Source: Rossellomorea aquimaris (lineage in GTDB: Bacteria; Bacillota; Bacilli; Bacillales; Bacillaceae_B). Taken from it: a DNA stretch of 64,000 bases. A program made the translations under genes and the position numbers. The notes below the pieces were generated by a model that ran no database searches, was not told the origin of the DNA, and was given only the letters and a program-made list of their open reading frames with translations. Of this stretch, positions 12,290-22,466 are shown in pieces. Location of the stretch: the NCBI RefSeq assembly GCF_001877785.1, contig NZ_MINN01000055.1, forward strand, positions 1 through 64,000, read 5' to 3'. The first letter of the stretch is position 1. The number at the start of each line of letters is the position of its first letter.

Positions 12290-12412
12290 CCGTGCAAGAC
12301 TCCGCTTTCCGCGGGTAGCCCGTGAGCCTCCTCGTCACTCCGTTCCTGCGGGGTCTCACATTAGCTACTCTTCCCGCAGGAGTCTTCGTCTTACACTCCA
12401 ATCAACGCTGGA
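12290..12412. repeat. Family-1 interspersed repeat, copy D
   Basis: GATTTCCGTGCAAGACTCCG starts the element and CACTCCAATCAACGCTGG ends it, with the internal pair CCTGCGGGGTCTCA / TCCCGCAGGAG. It lies between the upstream DnaA-box cluster and rpmH. Confidence 0.85.
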
Positions 12413-12584
12413 TCCACTAGAAATATAGACACCACTTATCCCCGCAGTAAAAAATTTATCCGTCTACATTAATAAGTTAAATTTCTATATTAGAAAAGAT
12501 ATAATTCATCTATATATAAGAAATAGAAAAACATTTCCCGCTGACTACTGGTGATTTTTATTAGTACTTATATGAAAAAGACAG

Positions 12585-12710
12585 AGTGGATTGGAGCGGA
12601 AGGCATTTGACTCCGACGGGAGATAGAGGAAAGGTCGAGACCCCGCAGGCTTGCCGAGGAGGCTCGACTTCCTCCCCGCGGAAAGCAAATGCCTGCAGTG
12701 CAAAGAAACG
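12585..12710. repeat. Family-1 interspersed repeat, copy E (opposite orientation)
   Basis: Begins GTGGATTGGAGCGGAAGGCA and ends CCTGCAGTGCAAAG, with GAGACCCCGCAGGCTTGCCG inside: family 1 read from the other end relative to copy D, and more diverged. The rest of 12413-12830 is AT-rich and shows no gene. Confidence 0.8.
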
Positions 12711-12830
12711 GTCGGCGATCAAGTTGGCACGGTGTTTAAACGTCTAATTCTAAATGTATTTATTCTTTTAGAAGAAAGACAAACAAAATAATTAGTAAAT
12801 TATAGATACCCAAAAATAAAATGATATGAG

Positions 12831-12860
12831 TGTTGACTTTTTATGGTTGTCGTCTTTATA
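12831..12860 (+). promoter_or_regulatory. rpmH sigma-A promoter
   Basis: TTGACT at 12831-12836, an 18-bp spacer, and a perfect TATAAT at 12855-12860, about 55 bp before the rpmH start. Confidence 0.8.
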
Positions 12861-12915
12861 ATAGTGGAGAATGTCTTTAACTTATGAAGATGAACCCTTC
12901 AGGGAGGTGCAATAG

Positions 12916-13048
<133 letters not shown>

Positions 13049-13050
<2 letters not shown>

Positions 13051-13081
13051 ACCACTGAACTGACTCAGTGGTCTTTTTTTC
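13049..13081 (+). terminator. rpmH terminator
   Basis: ACCACTGA, loop, TCAGTGGT followed by seven T (13051-13080), starting right after the rpmH stop. Confidence 0.9.
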
Positions 13082-13135
13082 TAGTAAACGGACAAAAATG
13101 ATTAAGATCTTCTATTAAATGAAAGACTTAATGAA

Positions 13136-13294
13136 AGGCTATTTCCTAAAAGGTTGCTTCTTTTCGTAAATAGGCTTGCAGCCCGAATATAGCTTATGGA
13201 CGTGCTATTTTCGAAATACGGACGGACAAGCCGAAAATACCAAAGTTCCGGTATTTTCGTGTGTGCAAAGCAACAAAGTATGCGAAAAGAGCCT
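13136..13294. repeat. Inverted-repeat-bounded element between rpmH and rnpA
   Basis: The ends are imperfect inverted repeats: AGGCTATTTCCTAAAAGGTTGC (22 bp with gaps) on the left, and GCAACAAAGT to AAAGAGCCT on the right. Inside is a perfect 10-bp hairpin CGAAAATACC / GGTATTTTCG (13232-13241, 13250-13259). No coding potential is seen. It is distinct from families 1 and 2, and only this copy occurs in the window. Confidence 0.55.
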
Positions 13295-13323
13295 AATGAA
13301 AAACAAAAAAACAGGTGTGGGTT

Positions 13324-13695
13324 ATGAGGAAAGAACAGCGAGTTAAGAAAAACAAAGAATTTCAAGAGATATTTAAAAAAGGGACATCTTTTGCAAACAG
13401 GCAATTTGTTCTTTATTCCTTAAAACAGGATGAAGCCCAGCCTTTCCGGATCGGGATTTCCGTGAGCAAGAAAATTGGGAATGCTGTATGCCGGAACAGA
13501 ATTAAGCGGTACATCAGGCAGGCTTTCTTAGAGTTGCGTGAAGACGTTCAAGATAACCACGATTATTTGATCATCGCCAGAAAACCGGCGGCCGACATGG
13601 ATTTTCATGAAGTGAAAAGCAGCATCACGCATGTTTTAAAGCGTGGAAAAGTACTGAAAAAGTCTAGTAATGGCAAAAATGATAGGAAAAAGTAA
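13324..13695 (+). CDS. rnpA: Ribonuclease P protein component
   Basis: 123 aa. Basic protein cofactor of the RNase P ribozyme, which matures tRNA 5' ends. The RNR signature is [12 protein letters not shown], and [15 protein letters not shown] matches the conserved RNA-binding face. The ATG at 13324 behind AGGTGTGG gives the family start [13 protein letters not shown]; a GTG three codons earlier is possible. It follows rpmH as expected, but a terminator and an inverted-repeat element intervene. Confidence 0.97.
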   Translation: MRKEQRVKKNKEFQEIFKKGTSFANRQFVLYSLKQDEAQPFRIGISVSKKIGNAVCRNRIKRYIRQAFLELREDVQDNHDYLIIARKPAADMDFHEVKSSITHVLKRGKVLKKSSNGKNDRKK

Positions 13696-13972
13696 AAAAG
13701 TATTTACTATTTAGACAAGTTTCAGCATCACAAGCCTTTGAAAAGATGTTACAATACGAGGGATTGTACTTTTTAAGAAACGGTTGGGGGAATCGTGTCC
13801 CCGGCTGCTTTAGAGAAGGCTGTTTTCTGATAGATTGCACTTGTTCTTGCACCGGATAGTTTGTCTGATAAGTTTTTTCCCAGAGGACTATAATGGGTGC
13901 ACGGATAGGCAATTTGATGGAAACGAATTGTGCAGTACTTGCAGAAACATATCAGTTGGGAGGAAATCAAGG

Positions 13973-14758
13973 GTGAAAAAGAAGATTATAGCCCTCATGG
14001 CAATCATTGGGCTAATGACTGTTTTATCAGGCTGTACCGAATATAACCAGCCTATCACACCTGAAAGTTCAGGTTTTTGGAATGAATATATCGTATGGCC
14101 ATTATCACAATTAATCACGATGGTTGCGGATTGGTTCAACGGTTCTTACGGACTGGCGATCATCATCGTCACGCTGATCATTCGTTTTGCAATTCTGCCA
14201 TTAATGATCAAACAAACGAAAAATTCCAAAGCAATGCAGGCATTGCAGCCTGAAATGAAAAAGCTTCGTGAAAAATACAGTTCAAAAGATGCACAGACTC
14301 AACAAAAGCTTCAACAGGAAACAATGGCATTATTCCAGACACACGGAGTCAATCCATTGGCGGGTTGTTTCCCGTTGATTGTTCAAATGCCGATCCTGAT
14401 CGGATTTTATCATGCAATTGTTCGTACGAGAGAAATTGCCGAGCATAATTTCTTATGGTTCGACCTAGGTGAACGGGATATCATCCTTGCAGTAGTTGCA
14501 GGTATTACAACGTTCATCCAGCAAAAATTGATGATGGCGGGTACAGCGGATCAAAATCCTCAAATGGCGATGATGCTTTACATCATGCCTGTGATGATCG
14601 TGATCTTTGCGATCAACTTCCCGTCAGCACTTTCCCTGTACTGGGTAATCGGTAATATCTTCATGATCGTTCAAACCTACTTCATTAAAGGTCCGGATAT
14701 CAGGGAAGTACAAGCTGCGAAAGCAAAAGCCGGTGGTTCGGGAGGAAAGAAAAAGTGA
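13973..14758 (+). CDS. spoIIIJ: Membrane protein insertase SpoIIIJ (YidC/OxaA1)
   Basis: 261 aa. YidC/Oxa1 insertase for membrane proteins; in B. subtilis it is also needed for sigma-G activation in the forespore. It has a lipoprotein signal peptide with lipobox VLSGC (Cys21), then about five membrane segments. The conserved Arg sits in the first hydrophilic groove segment ([12 protein letters not shown]), followed by the cytoplasmic loop [13 protein letters not shown] and a basic tail ending GGKKK. The start is GTG at 13973 with GGGAGGA upstream; longer in-frame starts would precede the signal peptide with unrelated residues. The stop overlaps the jag start by four bases. The 277 bp before it show no gene. 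Confidence 0.97.
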   Translation: MKKKIIALMAIIGLMTVLSGCTEYNQPITPESSGFWNEYIVWPLSQLITMVADWFNGSYGLAIIIVTLIIRFAILPLMIKQTKNSKAMQALQPEMKKLREKYSSKDAQTQQKLQQETMALFQTHGVNPLAGCFPLIVQMPILIGFYHAIVRTREIAEHNFLWFDLGERDIILAVVAGITTFIQQKLMMAGTADQNPQMAMMLYIMPVMIVIFAINFPSALSLYWVIGNIFMIVQTYFIKGPDIREVQAAKAKAGGSGGKKK

Positions 14759-15372
14759 GAGAAGTGAAAGCGACTGGTCAAACGGTGGAAGAAGCCATTG
14801 AATCAGCCTTGTCTCAACTGAACATCACCAAAGAACAAGCAGAAATCGAAGTGTTAGACCAAGGTAAAAAAAGTCTGTTTGGACTGTTCGGAGGCAGACC
14901 CGCAGCCGTCCAGGTTAGAAAAGCAATCGATCCAGTGGACACGGCGAAAGAATTCTTGCTGTCTGTTGCCCGCGAGATGGGAGTGGAAGCTTCCGTCGAG
15001 GTACATGTAAATGGAAGAGACGTCGAATTCCGTTTATCTGGTGAAAAGATGGCCCTTCTGATTGGGAAAAGAGGACAAACTTTAAATGCGCTTCAACATT
15101 TGACCCAATTGGCAGCGAACAAGGAATCCGATCAGTTTTTGACCATCCTCTTGGATGCTGAAAACTATCGGGAGCGCCGCCGCCAGACCCTGACGAACTT
15201 GGCAGAAAGGCTTGCGGACAAAGCATTGCGCACGAACCGCGCCGTTTCACTTGAACCGATGCCTTCCTATGAAAGAAAAGTGATTCACAGCGCATTGGTG
15301 AATGCTAAAAAAGTGGACACCTATTCAGAAGGCCGGGAACCAAACCGATATATCGTGATTACGCCTAAATAA
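14755..15372 (+). CDS. jag: RNA-binding protein Jag (KhpB/EloR)
   Basis: 205 aa. The Jag-N domain carries [12 protein letters not shown] (about residues 39-50). A KH domain has the loop [15 protein letters not shown], and a C-terminal R3H domain has ERKVIHSAL. The family (KhpB/EloR in streptococci) partners KhpA and affects cell elongation. The GTG start overlaps the spoIIIJ TGA (GTGA), so the two are translationally coupled. Confidence 0.96.
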   Translation: MREVKATGQTVEEAIESALSQLNITKEQAEIEVLDQGKKSLFGLFGGRPAAVQVRKAIDPVDTAKEFLLSVAREMGVEASVEVHVNGRDVEFRLSGEKMALLIGKRGQTLNALQHLTQLAANKESDQFLTILLDAENYRERRRQTLTNLAERLADKALRTNRAVSLEPMPSYERKVIHSALVNAKKVDTYSEGREPNRYIVITPK

Positions 15373-15380
15373 ATTGTGAG

Positions 15381-15414
15381 AGACGATTCCTTATTTGAGG
15401 GGTCGTCTTTTTTT
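15381..15414 (+). terminator. jag terminator
   Basis: AGACGATTCCT pairs with AGGGGTCGTCT (11 bp, two G-U), followed by seven T. Confidence 0.88.
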
Positions 15415-15585
15415 GCCGTTCGATTGTTGGTTATGGCTGGATTTTGGCATGGTTGGCATCAGGAGATGGGGCCAGGGACTGGTGGCGGTTCGGTTGTTGG
15501 TATTTGTCGCAGCTGGTAGAGAAAAGCGGTGGCGAAATTTGTCGTTTTTTAGTTGGTGTCGTGGCTGAAACCGGGGTGTGAGGCG

Positions 15586-15680
15586 TTTTGATAAAAAAAT
15601 CATATTTTTGATAATAAATCCTCTGTTTTTGATAATATAATTGGATTTTTGATAATAAACCCTTTGTTTTTGATAATATA
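15586..15680 (+). repeat. Phased 5-unit array 1 (TTTTTGATAATATA)
   Basis: Five copies of TTTTTGATAAT(A)WA; the first is degenerate (TTTTGATAAAA). The central G falls at 15590, 15610, 15631, 15651 and 15672, so the steps are 20, 21, 20 and 21 bp. The 6-7 bp between units are unrelated. It lies in the 790-bp jag-mnmE gap; a G/T-rich stretch precedes it (15420-15580) and C-rich DNA follows. No gene is supported here. Confidence 0.85.
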
Positions 15681-15941
15681 ATCATCGTCTAGACCGTAGA
15701 CTCGGTCAAAAAAGCTTTTAAGACTGGAAATTTGCCTCGTTTTTTAACCCGAACCAGAAAAAACAGCCGTTCACTGAAGTTTTTCATCTTTTAAGATTAA
15801 AAAAGCCCTTCTCCATTCACACTCCGAACGCAGATTAAATCGAAACCGAGCAACGAACCACAACTGTAATCCCGCAGCCGGATTCAGTGCCACACCAAAA
15901 TCCACCCTCCTCCGAAATTGGAATTTCCACCTCACCCGCCC

Positions 15942-16030
15942 TGTGGATATCGCTTTTTGACCCGCTTTATTGTTATTCACATGTGGATAAGTTAAAATAA
16001 TAGAGATGAGATGTAATGATCTGTGGATAA
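15942..16030. promoter_or_regulatory. DnaA-box cluster upstream of mnmE
   Basis: Perfect TGTGGATAA at 15982-15990 and 16022-16030, plus TGTGGATAT at 15942-15950, all in one orientation at ~40-bp intervals. B. subtilis has DnaA-box clusters near oriC that act on initiation control, and I recall one in the jag-mnmE gap. Confidence 0.75.
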
Positions 16031-16166
16031 CGTGACGGCAAGGGAAATTAGTTTCTTTTGTATTAAATAGGTTTGTGATATTCTAATAATTTGGGGAAAC
16101 TTTGCTCTCTGAATTTCATTCGTTTATATAGATTCAAAACCAACATTTAAAAGAGAGGTGATAAGA

Positions 16167-17552
16167 ATGGAACTGGATACAATTGCAGCCATCTCGACAC
16201 CGATGGGGGAAGGTGCGATCGCCATTGTGAGATTGAGCGGGGATGAGGCCTTTGACATCGGAGCGAAAGTGTTCCGAGGTATGAAGGGGACGACCATGAA
16301 GGAGTTTGCCACCCACACGATTCATTACGGCCATATCATCGATCCGGACACGGATAAGGTGGTGGAAGAAGTGATGGTCTCTGTGATGAGGGGGCCGAAA
16401 ACCTTCACCCGTGAAGACATCATCGAAATCAACTGCCACGGCGGATTGGTTTCGGTCAACAAAGTGCTTCAGCTTGTATTGAAGCATGGAGCGCGGTTGG
16501 CCGAGCCTGGTGAATTTACGAAGCGCGCATTCTTGAATGGCCGCATCGACTTGTCCCAGGCAGAAGCGGTCATGGACTTGATTCGCGCGAAAACGGACCG
16601 GGCGATGAACGTGGCACTGAATCAGATGGAGGGACGCCTTTCCAATCTGATCCGGAAACTTCGTCAGGAGATCTTAGAGACCCTGGCCCACGTCGAAGTG
16701 AACATCGACTATCCCGAATATGACGATGTCGAAGAAATGACACATACCGTTCTTCTTGAAAAATCAAGACATGTACGGGACGAAATTGATAAATTGATAC
16801 GGACATCCGAACAGGGGAAAATCCTTCGCGAGGGGCTTTCTACTGTCATCATCGGACGTCCGAATGTCGGGAAATCTTCTTTATTGAACAGCCTTGTTCA
16901 TGAAAATAAAGCGATCGTCACCGACATTCCGGGGACGACCCGCGATGTAATAGAGGAATATGTAAATGTACGCGGGGTGCCGCTCCGTCTTGTCGATACT
17001 GCGGGGATCCGGGAAACGGAGGACATCGTCGAGCGGATCGGTGTCGAACGTTCGAGACAGGTTTTGAAAGAAGCAGACCTGATCCTTCTCGTCCTCAATT
17101 ATGCAGATGAACTGACGCATGAGGATGAACAGCTTTTTGAAGCGGTGAAAGGGATGGACGTCATCGTCATCGTGAATAAGACGGACCTTCCGAAAGAGAT
17201 CGACCTGGACCGTGTCCGTGGACTGGCGAAGGAACATCCGCTGGTGACCACTGCTCTTCTTGAAGAAGAAGGAATCGATGAACTGGAAGAAGCGATTTCC
17301 TCGCTTTTCTTTGCAGGATCCATCGAAGCGGGGGATATCACATATGTATCGAACAGCCGGCACATCGCCTTATTGAATCAGGCATCGCAGGCAATAAACG
17401 AAGCCATCAACAGTGTAGAAATGGGAACACCGATCGATATCGCGCAAATTGATTTGACAAGGACATGGGAGCTGTTGGGTGAAATCATTGGCGACAGTGT
17501 CAATGAAAGCCTGATCGACCAGCTGTTCTCTCAATTCTGCCTCGGAAAATAA
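16167..17552 (+). CDS. mnmE: tRNA-modification GTPase MnmE
   Basis: 461 aa. With MnmG it installs carboxymethylaminomethyl groups on wobble U34. The N-terminal tetrahydrofolate-binding domain begins [26 protein letters not shown] helical domain follows, with an inserted G domain: G1 [10 protein letters not shown]2 GTTRD, G3 DTAG, G4 NKTD. The C-terminal FCLGK carries the catalytic Cys458. The ATG at 16167 follows GAGAGGTG; a GTG at 16158 is less likely. mnmG starts 53 bp downstream. Confidence 0.98.
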   Translation: MELDTIAAISTPMGEGAIAIVRLSGDEAFDIGAKVFRGMKGTTMKEFATHTIHYGHIIDPDTDKVVEEVMVSVMRGPKTFTREDIIEINCHGGLVSVNKVLQLVLKHGARLAEPGEFTKRAFLNGRIDLSQAEAVMDLIRAKTDRAMNVALNQMEGRLSNLIRKLRQEILETLAHVEVNIDYPEYDDVEEMTHTVLLEKSRHVRDEIDKLIRTSEQGKILREGLSTVIIGRPNVGKSSLLNSLVHENKAIVTDIPGTTRDVIEEYVNVRGVPLRLVDTAGIRETEDIVERIGVERSRQVLKEADLILLVLNYADELTHEDEQLFEAVKGMDVIVIVNKTDLPKEIDLDRVRGLAKEHPLVTTALLEEEGIDELEEAISSLFFAGSIEAGDITYVSNSRHIALLNQASQAINEAINSVEMGTPIDIAQIDLTRTWELLGEIIGDSVNESLIDQLFSQFCLGK

Positions 17553-17605
17553 ATAAACTATTAGGGTGGGCAGTCGGCTCACCCGCAAGGAGGAAAAAAT
17601 AAACC

Positions 17606-19498
17606 ATGCAATATGACGCAGGACAATATGATGTCATTGTCATTGGTGCTGGACATGCCGGTGTCGAAGCTGGACTTGCTTCAGCCCGGATGGGAGCGAA
17701 AACGTTAATGGTGACCATCAATCTGGATATGGTTGCCTTCATGCCGTGCAACCCTTCTGTCGGAGGTCCGGCAAAGGGGATCGTCGTTCGTGAAATCGAC
17801 GCGCTCGGCGGAGAGATGGGGCGAAATATCGATAAAACGCATATACAGATGCGGATGTTGAATACAGGGAAAGGTCCGGCTGTCCGCGCACTCAGGGCGC
17901 AGGCGGATAAATTCCTCTATCAGCATGAGATGAAGCGCACGCTTGAAAACGAACCGAATATGACCCTTCTGCAAGGAATGGTCGAAGAATTGATCGTCGA
18001 AGACGGTGAGTGTAAAGGTGTCGTGACCATGACCGGCGCTGCATACCGTGCGAAAACGGTCGTCATCACGACCGGAACATTCCTTCGCGGTGAAATCATC
18101 CTCGGGGATCTTAAATACTCCAGCGGCCCGAATAATCAGCAGCCTTCAATCCGTTTGGCAGATCATCTCAGGGAGCTTGGATTCGATACAGTCCGTTTCA
18201 AGACGGGTACGCCTCCGCGCGTGAACTCATCATCAATCGATTATTCGAAAACGGAAATCCAGCCCGGTGATGATGTACCGCGTGCGTTCAGTTATGAAAC
18301 GACGAAATATATCACTGATCAGCTGCCTTGCTGGCTGACGTACACAAATGAAGAAACTCATAAATTAATCGACGAGAATCTACATCGTTCTCCGATGTAT
18401 TCAGGTATGATCAAAGGGACAGGCCCTCGTTACTGTCCGTCTATCGAAGATAAAGTGGTCCGCTTCCACGACAAGCCTCGTCACCAGATCTTTCTTGAAC
18501 CTGAAGGAAGAAACACGCAGGAAGTATATGTACAGGGTTTATCAACGAGCCTTCCTGAAGACGTGCAGCAGAAAATCCTTTCCACGATCCCGGGTCTTGA
18601 AAAGGTGCAGATGATGCGTGCAGGCTACGCGATCGAGTACGATTCAATCGTGCCGACTCAATTATGGCCGACGCTTGAAACGAAAAAGATCAAGAATCTT
18701 TATACTGCAGGTCAGATCAACGGTACTTCCGGATACGAAGAAGCTGCCGGACAAGGTCTGATGGCCGGCATCAATGCTGCCTGCCGTGCCCTGGATAAAG
18801 ATGAAGTCATCCTCAGCCGTTCCGATGCCTATATCGGCGTATTGATCGATGACCTTGTGACCAAAGGGACAAATGAGCCTTACCGCTTATTGACTTCCCG
18901 TGCTGAATACCGATTATTATTACGTCATGACAACGCAGATCTGCGCCTGACGGATATCGGAAAGCGCATCGGCTTGATTTCCGATGAAAGATACGGACGA
19001 TTCACGGAAAAGAAAGAAGCGATCAATGCCGAGAAAGAGCGTCTGGAAAGCATCCGGATCAAGCCAGTCGAAGAGACGCAGGCTGTCATCCGTGAAGCCG
19101 GGGGCAGTGAATTGAAGGACGGCATCCTTGCAGCCGATCTATTGAAGCGTCCAGAAATGAATTACAGCCACATCAAACGCCTTGTCCCTAGCGAGGTTGA
19201 ACTTTCAGCGGATGTTGAAGAACAGGTTGAAATCCAGGTGAAATACGAAGGATATATCGAAAAATCCCTTCAGCAAGTCGATAAGCTGAAAAAGATGGAA
19301 AACAAAAAAATCCCTGAAAAAATTGATTATGAAGCAATCAGCGGACTGGCATCAGAAGCAAGGCAGAAACTGATCGAAGTACGTCCGCTTTCCCTGGCGC
19401 AGGCTTCTAGGATTTCAGGAGTCAATCCTGCCGATATTTCGATTCTGCTTGTGTATATCGAACAAGGGAAAATCGCGAAGGTTTCAGGCGATCAATAG
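17606..19498 (+). CDS. mnmG: tRNA uridine 5-carboxymethylaminomethyl modification enzyme MnmG
   Basis: 630 aa. FAD-dependent partner of MnmE. The N-terminal Rossmann motif is GAGHAG (residues 14-19), followed by the family block [13 protein letters not shown]. Other conserved blocks are [17 protein letters not shown] and [16 protein letters not shown]. The C-terminal helical domain binds MnmE/tRNA. The ATG follows AAGGAGG. Full length for the family. Confidence 0.98.
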   Translation: MQYDAGQYDVIVIGAGHAGVEAGLASARMGAKTLMVTINLDMVAFMPCNPSVGGPAKGIVVREIDALGGEMGRNIDKTHIQMRMLNTGKGPAVRALRAQADKFLYQHEMKRTLENEPNMTLLQGMVEELIVEDGECKGVVTMTGAAYRAKTVVITTGTFLRGEIILGDLKYSSGPNNQQPSIRLADHLRELGFDTVRFKTGTPPRVNSSSIDYSKTEIQPGDDVPRAFSYETTKYITDQLPCWLTYTNEETHKLIDENLHRSPMYSGMIKGTGPRYCPSIEDKVVRFHDKPRHQIFLEPEGRNTQEVYVQGLSTSLPEDVQQKILSTIPGLEKVQMMRAGYAIEYDSIVPTQLWPTLETKKIKNLYTAGQINGTSGYEEAAGQGLMAGINAACRALDKDEVILSRSDAYIGVLIDDLVTKGTNEPYRLLTSRAEYRLLLRHDNADLRLTDIGKRIGLISDERYGRFTEKKEAINAEKERLESIRIKPVEETQAVIREAGGSELKDGILAADLLKRPEMNYSHIKRLVPSEVELSADVEEQVEIQVKYEGYIEKSLQQVDKLKKMENKKIPEKIDYEAISGLASEARQKLIEVRPLSLAQASRISGVNPADISILLVYIEQGKIAKVSGDQ

Positions 19499-19517
19499 GC
19501 AAAGGAAGGGTAATTGA

Positions 19518-20234
19518 ATGAATATAGACCAGTTTCAATCCAGCCTGGAGGAGAAGGGGATATCCCTTTCTCCCGGGCAATTAGATCAATTCGAACGTTA
19601 CTATGAAATCCTTGTCGAGTGGAATGAAAAGATGAATCTCACGGCCATCACGGACAAGGAAGAAGTGTATTTGAAACACTTCTATGATTCAATCAGTGCA
19701 GTATTCTATATCGACTTCTCCGATGTGGAATCCGTATGCGATGTGGGAGCGGGTGCAGGGTTTCCGAGCATCCCCTTGAAAATCTGCTTCCCCCACCTGC
19801 ATATCACGATTGTCGACTCATTGAATAAGCGGATCTCGTTCCTTAATCACTTATCTAATGAGCTGGGACTCGAGAATACCAACTTTTTTCACGACCGGGC
19901 AGAGACCTTCGGGAAAAAGAAGGAGCACCGAGAATCCTATGATGTCGTGACGGCAAGGGCGGTTGCGAGAATGTCCGTACTGAGCGAACTGTGTCTGCCG
20001 CTCGTCAAAAAAGGCGGGTTATTCGTGGCAATGAAGGCTGCCAGTGCCGGTGAAGAATTGAACATAGGGAAAAAAGCGATTGCGACGCTTGGCGGCCAGA
20101 CGGAAAAAGTCTTTTCATTTGTCCTTCCAGAAGAAGAAAGCGAACGTAATATCGTGAAAATAAACAAAGTGAAAGAAACACCTAATAAGTACCCGAGAAA
20201 ACCGGGAACGCCGAATAAATTACCGTTGGAATAA
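19518..20234 (+). CDS. rsmG: 16S rRNA (guanine-N7) methyltransferase RsmG
   Basis: 238 aa. SAM-dependent methyltransferase acting on the 530-loop guanine of 16S rRNA. The SAM-binding motif is [17 protein letters not shown], and [12 protein letters not shown] lies further along the fold. It starts 19 bp after mnmG behind AAGGAAGGG, so mnmE-mnmG-rsmG looks like one operon. In other bacteria loss of this gene gives low-level streptomycin resistance. No oddities. Confidence 0.97.
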   Translation: MNIDQFQSSLEEKGISLSPGQLDQFERYYEILVEWNEKMNLTAITDKEEVYLKHFYDSISAVFYIDFSDVESVCDVGAGAGFPSIPLKICFPHLHITIVDSLNKRISFLNHLSNELGLENTNFFHDRAETFGKKKEHRESYDVVTARAVARMSVLSELCLPLVKKGGLFVAMKAASAGEELNIGKKAIATLGGQTEKVFSFVLPEEESERNIVKINKVKETPNKYPRKPGTPNKLPLE

Positions 20235-20383
20235 GACCGGTCCCCATAGTGGTTCTGCTCTTATAGGAAAAATGGTATGCTTAAACTGTAATGATCCTGA
20301 GTGAATATGTCTAGAAGAGGCAGGAATTTGTCATATTTTAGAGAATCATAATATAGGGAGTTTCTTAAAGGTGGTGTAGGAAG

Positions 20384-21250
20384 ATGAAGCATCCTTTCTC
20401 TCGTTTTTTTGGTCTGGGTGAAAAAGAGCAAGATGTTGAATCTGAAGAATCAAGTGTAGTGGAAGTGGAAGACCGCGATGAGGTGAAGAAGATCCCCGTC
20501 GCACAAATCGTTCCCAATCGCTTTCAACCAAGAACCGTTTTTAATGATGAAAAAATAGAAGAGCTGTCAAGAACCATCCACACGCATGGAATCATACAGC
20601 CAATCGTCGTCAGGCAGGCGGATGACGAACAATACGAAATCATCGCTGGGGAACGCCGGTACAGGGCTGTTCAAAAGCTTGGCTGGGAAACCGTCCCGGC
20701 CATCGTCAAAAACCTCAGTGATACCGAAACGGCTTCAGTCGCTTTAATCGAAAACCTGCAAAGGGAAGAGCTTTCCCCGATTGAAGAAGCAATCGCCTAC
20801 GGTAAATTGCTGGAGCTGCACAATCTGACTCAGGAAGCACTTGCTCAGCGCTTAGGAAAAGGACAGTCAACAGTGGCAAACAAGCTTCGTCTCCTAAAGC
20901 TTCCAGAAGAAATTCATCATGCTTTATTGGATAAGAAAATTACGGAACGCCATGCGCGTGCATTGATTCCATTGAAAAAACCCGAGAAGCAGATCCAGCT
21001 CCTCGGCGAAATCATCGAGAAGAACCTGAATGTCAAGCAGACAGAGGACCGGGTCGTTAAGATGCTGGAAGGCTCCACCCCGAAACCAAAGCCGAAACGC
21101 AAGGCATTCTCGAAGGATATGCGTATAGCTGTCAATACAATCCGTCAGTCTCTCTCCATGGTGTCCGACAGCGGCATCAACCTCAACGCCGAGGAAGAAG
21201 AGCACGACGAATTCTATCAATTTACCATCCGCATTCCCAAAAAGAAATAG
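20384..21250 (+). CDS. noc: Nucleoid occlusion protein Noc
   Basis: 288 aa. ParB-family CTPase that binds scattered Noc sites and blocks septum formation over the nucleoid. The first ten residues, [10 protein letters not shown], form the membrane-targeting amphipathic helix typical of Noc. An acidic linker precedes the ParB N-domain (RFQPRT, then [13 protein letters not shown] for CTP binding). A helix-turn-helix follows in [27 protein letters not shown]. It sits between rsmG and soj as in B. subtilis, which with the N-terminal helix separates it from Spo0J. GGTGGTG lies before the ATG. I did not find a consensus Noc-binding site in this window. Confidence 0.97.
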   Translation: MKHPFSRFFGLGEKEQDVESEESSVVEVEDRDEVKKIPVAQIVPNRFQPRTVFNDEKIEELSRTIHTHGIIQPIVVRQADDEQYEIIAGERRYRAVQKLGWETVPAIVKNLSDTETASVALIENLQREELSPIEEAIAYGKLLELHNLTQEALAQRLGKGQSTVANKLRLLKLPEEIHHALLDKKITERHARALIPLKKPEKQIQLLGEIIEKNLNVKQTEDRVVKMLEGSTPKPKPKRKAFSKDMRIAVNTIRQSLSMVSDSGINLNAEEEEHDEFYQFTIRIPKKK

Positions 21251-21256
21251 ATTCAT

Positions 21257-21297
21257 AAAAAGCAAGAAACAGAGATTTGTGTTTCTTGCTTTTTTAT
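21257..21297. terminator. noc terminator
   Basis: AAAAAGCAAGAAAC and GTTTCTTGCTTTTTT form a 14-bp stem, just after noc. Confidence 0.9.
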
Positions 21298-21344
21298 TTG
21301 AACACATTTTAGTGGAATTGTAATTTAGTTCTATTATTGCCTCT

Positions 21345-21446
21345 GTTGGTTTCCGTGGAAGACTTCGCTTTCCGCGGGTGACCCGTGAGCCTGCTCGGTC
21401 GTACCTCCCCGCGGAAAGCAAGTGCCTGCAGCGGAAAGGAACGTTC
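21345..21446. repeat. Family-1 repeat, copy F (chimeric, self-inverted)
   Basis: The left half is a normal family-1 start (GTTTCCGTGGAAGACTTCGC, TTTCCGCGGG). The right half repeats the same arm inverted (CCCCGCGGAAAGCAAGTG) instead of the usual CACTCCAATCAAC end. It lies in the noc-soj gap; no gene is seen in 21251-21704. Confidence 0.7.
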
Positions 21447-21704
21447 CATGATAAACCCTTCACACTCGAAGGTGACCAGACGATATATTTTCAATCCTAC
21501 AGAATAATTTCCTTGGAAATACGACAATTTACAACAGGATTCTCCTTCCCTTTATAAAAGAATTGCTCTTTTCCAATTATTGAAAAAGAAGCTTTCGATA
21601 TTTTCAAAAAAGAATCAGACATTTCTCTGCGAATTTTGATAGAATAGAAGAATACTGTGAAGAAAAAACGCCCAATCTAGGACGTCAAAAGGTAGGTGAC
21701 AACC

Positions 21705-22466
21705 TTGGGAAGAATAATAGCGGTGACCAACCAGAAAGGCGGCGTGGGAAAAACGACCACCTCCGTTAATTTGGGAGCATGCCTTGCATACATAGGACAA
21801 AAAGTCCTGCTTGTAGATATCGATCCCCAAGGAAATGCCACGAGTGGTGTTGGAGTGGAAAAAGGCGATGTGCATCAATGCATTTATGATGTGCTGGTGG
21901 ATGATGTCGACGTTAGGGAAACAATCAAACAATCAAAAGTCGAAAATCTTTCCATCGTACCTGCTACCATTTCATTGGCAGGGGCGGAAATTGAACTCGT
22001 CCCGACCATTTCTCGTGAAGTTCGATTAAAGAAAGCATTAGAAAAAGTCAAAGATGATTTTGACTATATTATTATTGACTGCCCTCCGTCTTTGGGTCTC
22101 TTGACAATCAATGCGCTGACAGCTTCTGATGCTGTCGTCATCCCTGTTCAATGTGAGTATTATGCCCTCGAAGGGTTGAGTCAGCTCTTGAGTACTGTCC
22201 GCCTCGTGCAAAAACACCTCAATCATGATCTGATGATTGACGGGGTGCTGCTGACCATGCTTGATGCCCGGACAAACCTGGGCATTCAAGTCATCGAAGA
22301 GGTGAAGAAGTACTTTCAAGATAAAGTGTACCGCACAATCATCCCTCGTAATGTCCGTTTGAGTGAAGCACCGAGTCACGGCGAACCGATCATTATTTAT
22401 GATGCGAAGTCCAGGGGAGCGGAAGTTTATTTAGAACTGGCAAAGGAAGTGGTGACGAATGGCTAA
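21705..22466 (+). CDS. soj: Chromosome partitioning ATPase Soj (ParA)
   Basis: 253 aa, the same length as B. subtilis Soj. Deviant Walker-A ATPase that works with Spo0J in origin segregation and also controls DnaA. The motif is KGGVGKTT, with Lys11 and Lys16. VDIDPQGN (Asp40) and DCPPSLGLL follow. The start is TTG at 21705, giving the family N-terminus MGRIIAVTNQKGG; AGGTGA lies five bases before it. A GTG at 21696 would overlap the ribosome site. The 3' end overlaps spo0J by eight bases. Confidence 0.97.
   Translation: MGRIIAVTNQKGGVGKTTTSVNLGACLAYIGQKVLLVDIDPQGNATSGVGVEKGDVHQCIYDVLVDDVDVRETIKQSKVENLSIVPATISLAGAEIELVPTISREVRLKKALEKVKDDFDYIIIDCPPSLGLLTINALTASDAVVIPVQCEYYALEGLSQLLSTVRLVQKHLNHDLMIDGVLLTMLDARTNLGIQVIEEVKKYFQDKVYRTIIPRNVRLSEAPSHGEPIIIYDAKSRGAEVYLELAKEVVTNG

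Noticed and set aside
12585-12710. A CRISPR array or insertion sequence from the repeated GC-rich motifs near oriC
   Set aside because: Repeats are dispersed singly with inverted ends, no regular spacers, no cas genes and no transposase frame, so they are interspersed elements.
15431-15685. Small protein rich in YYQK/LLSK repeats on the minus strand over array 1
   Set aside because: The 20/21-bp steps shift frame each unit, no ribosome site is present, and the repeat explains the apparent peptide pattern.
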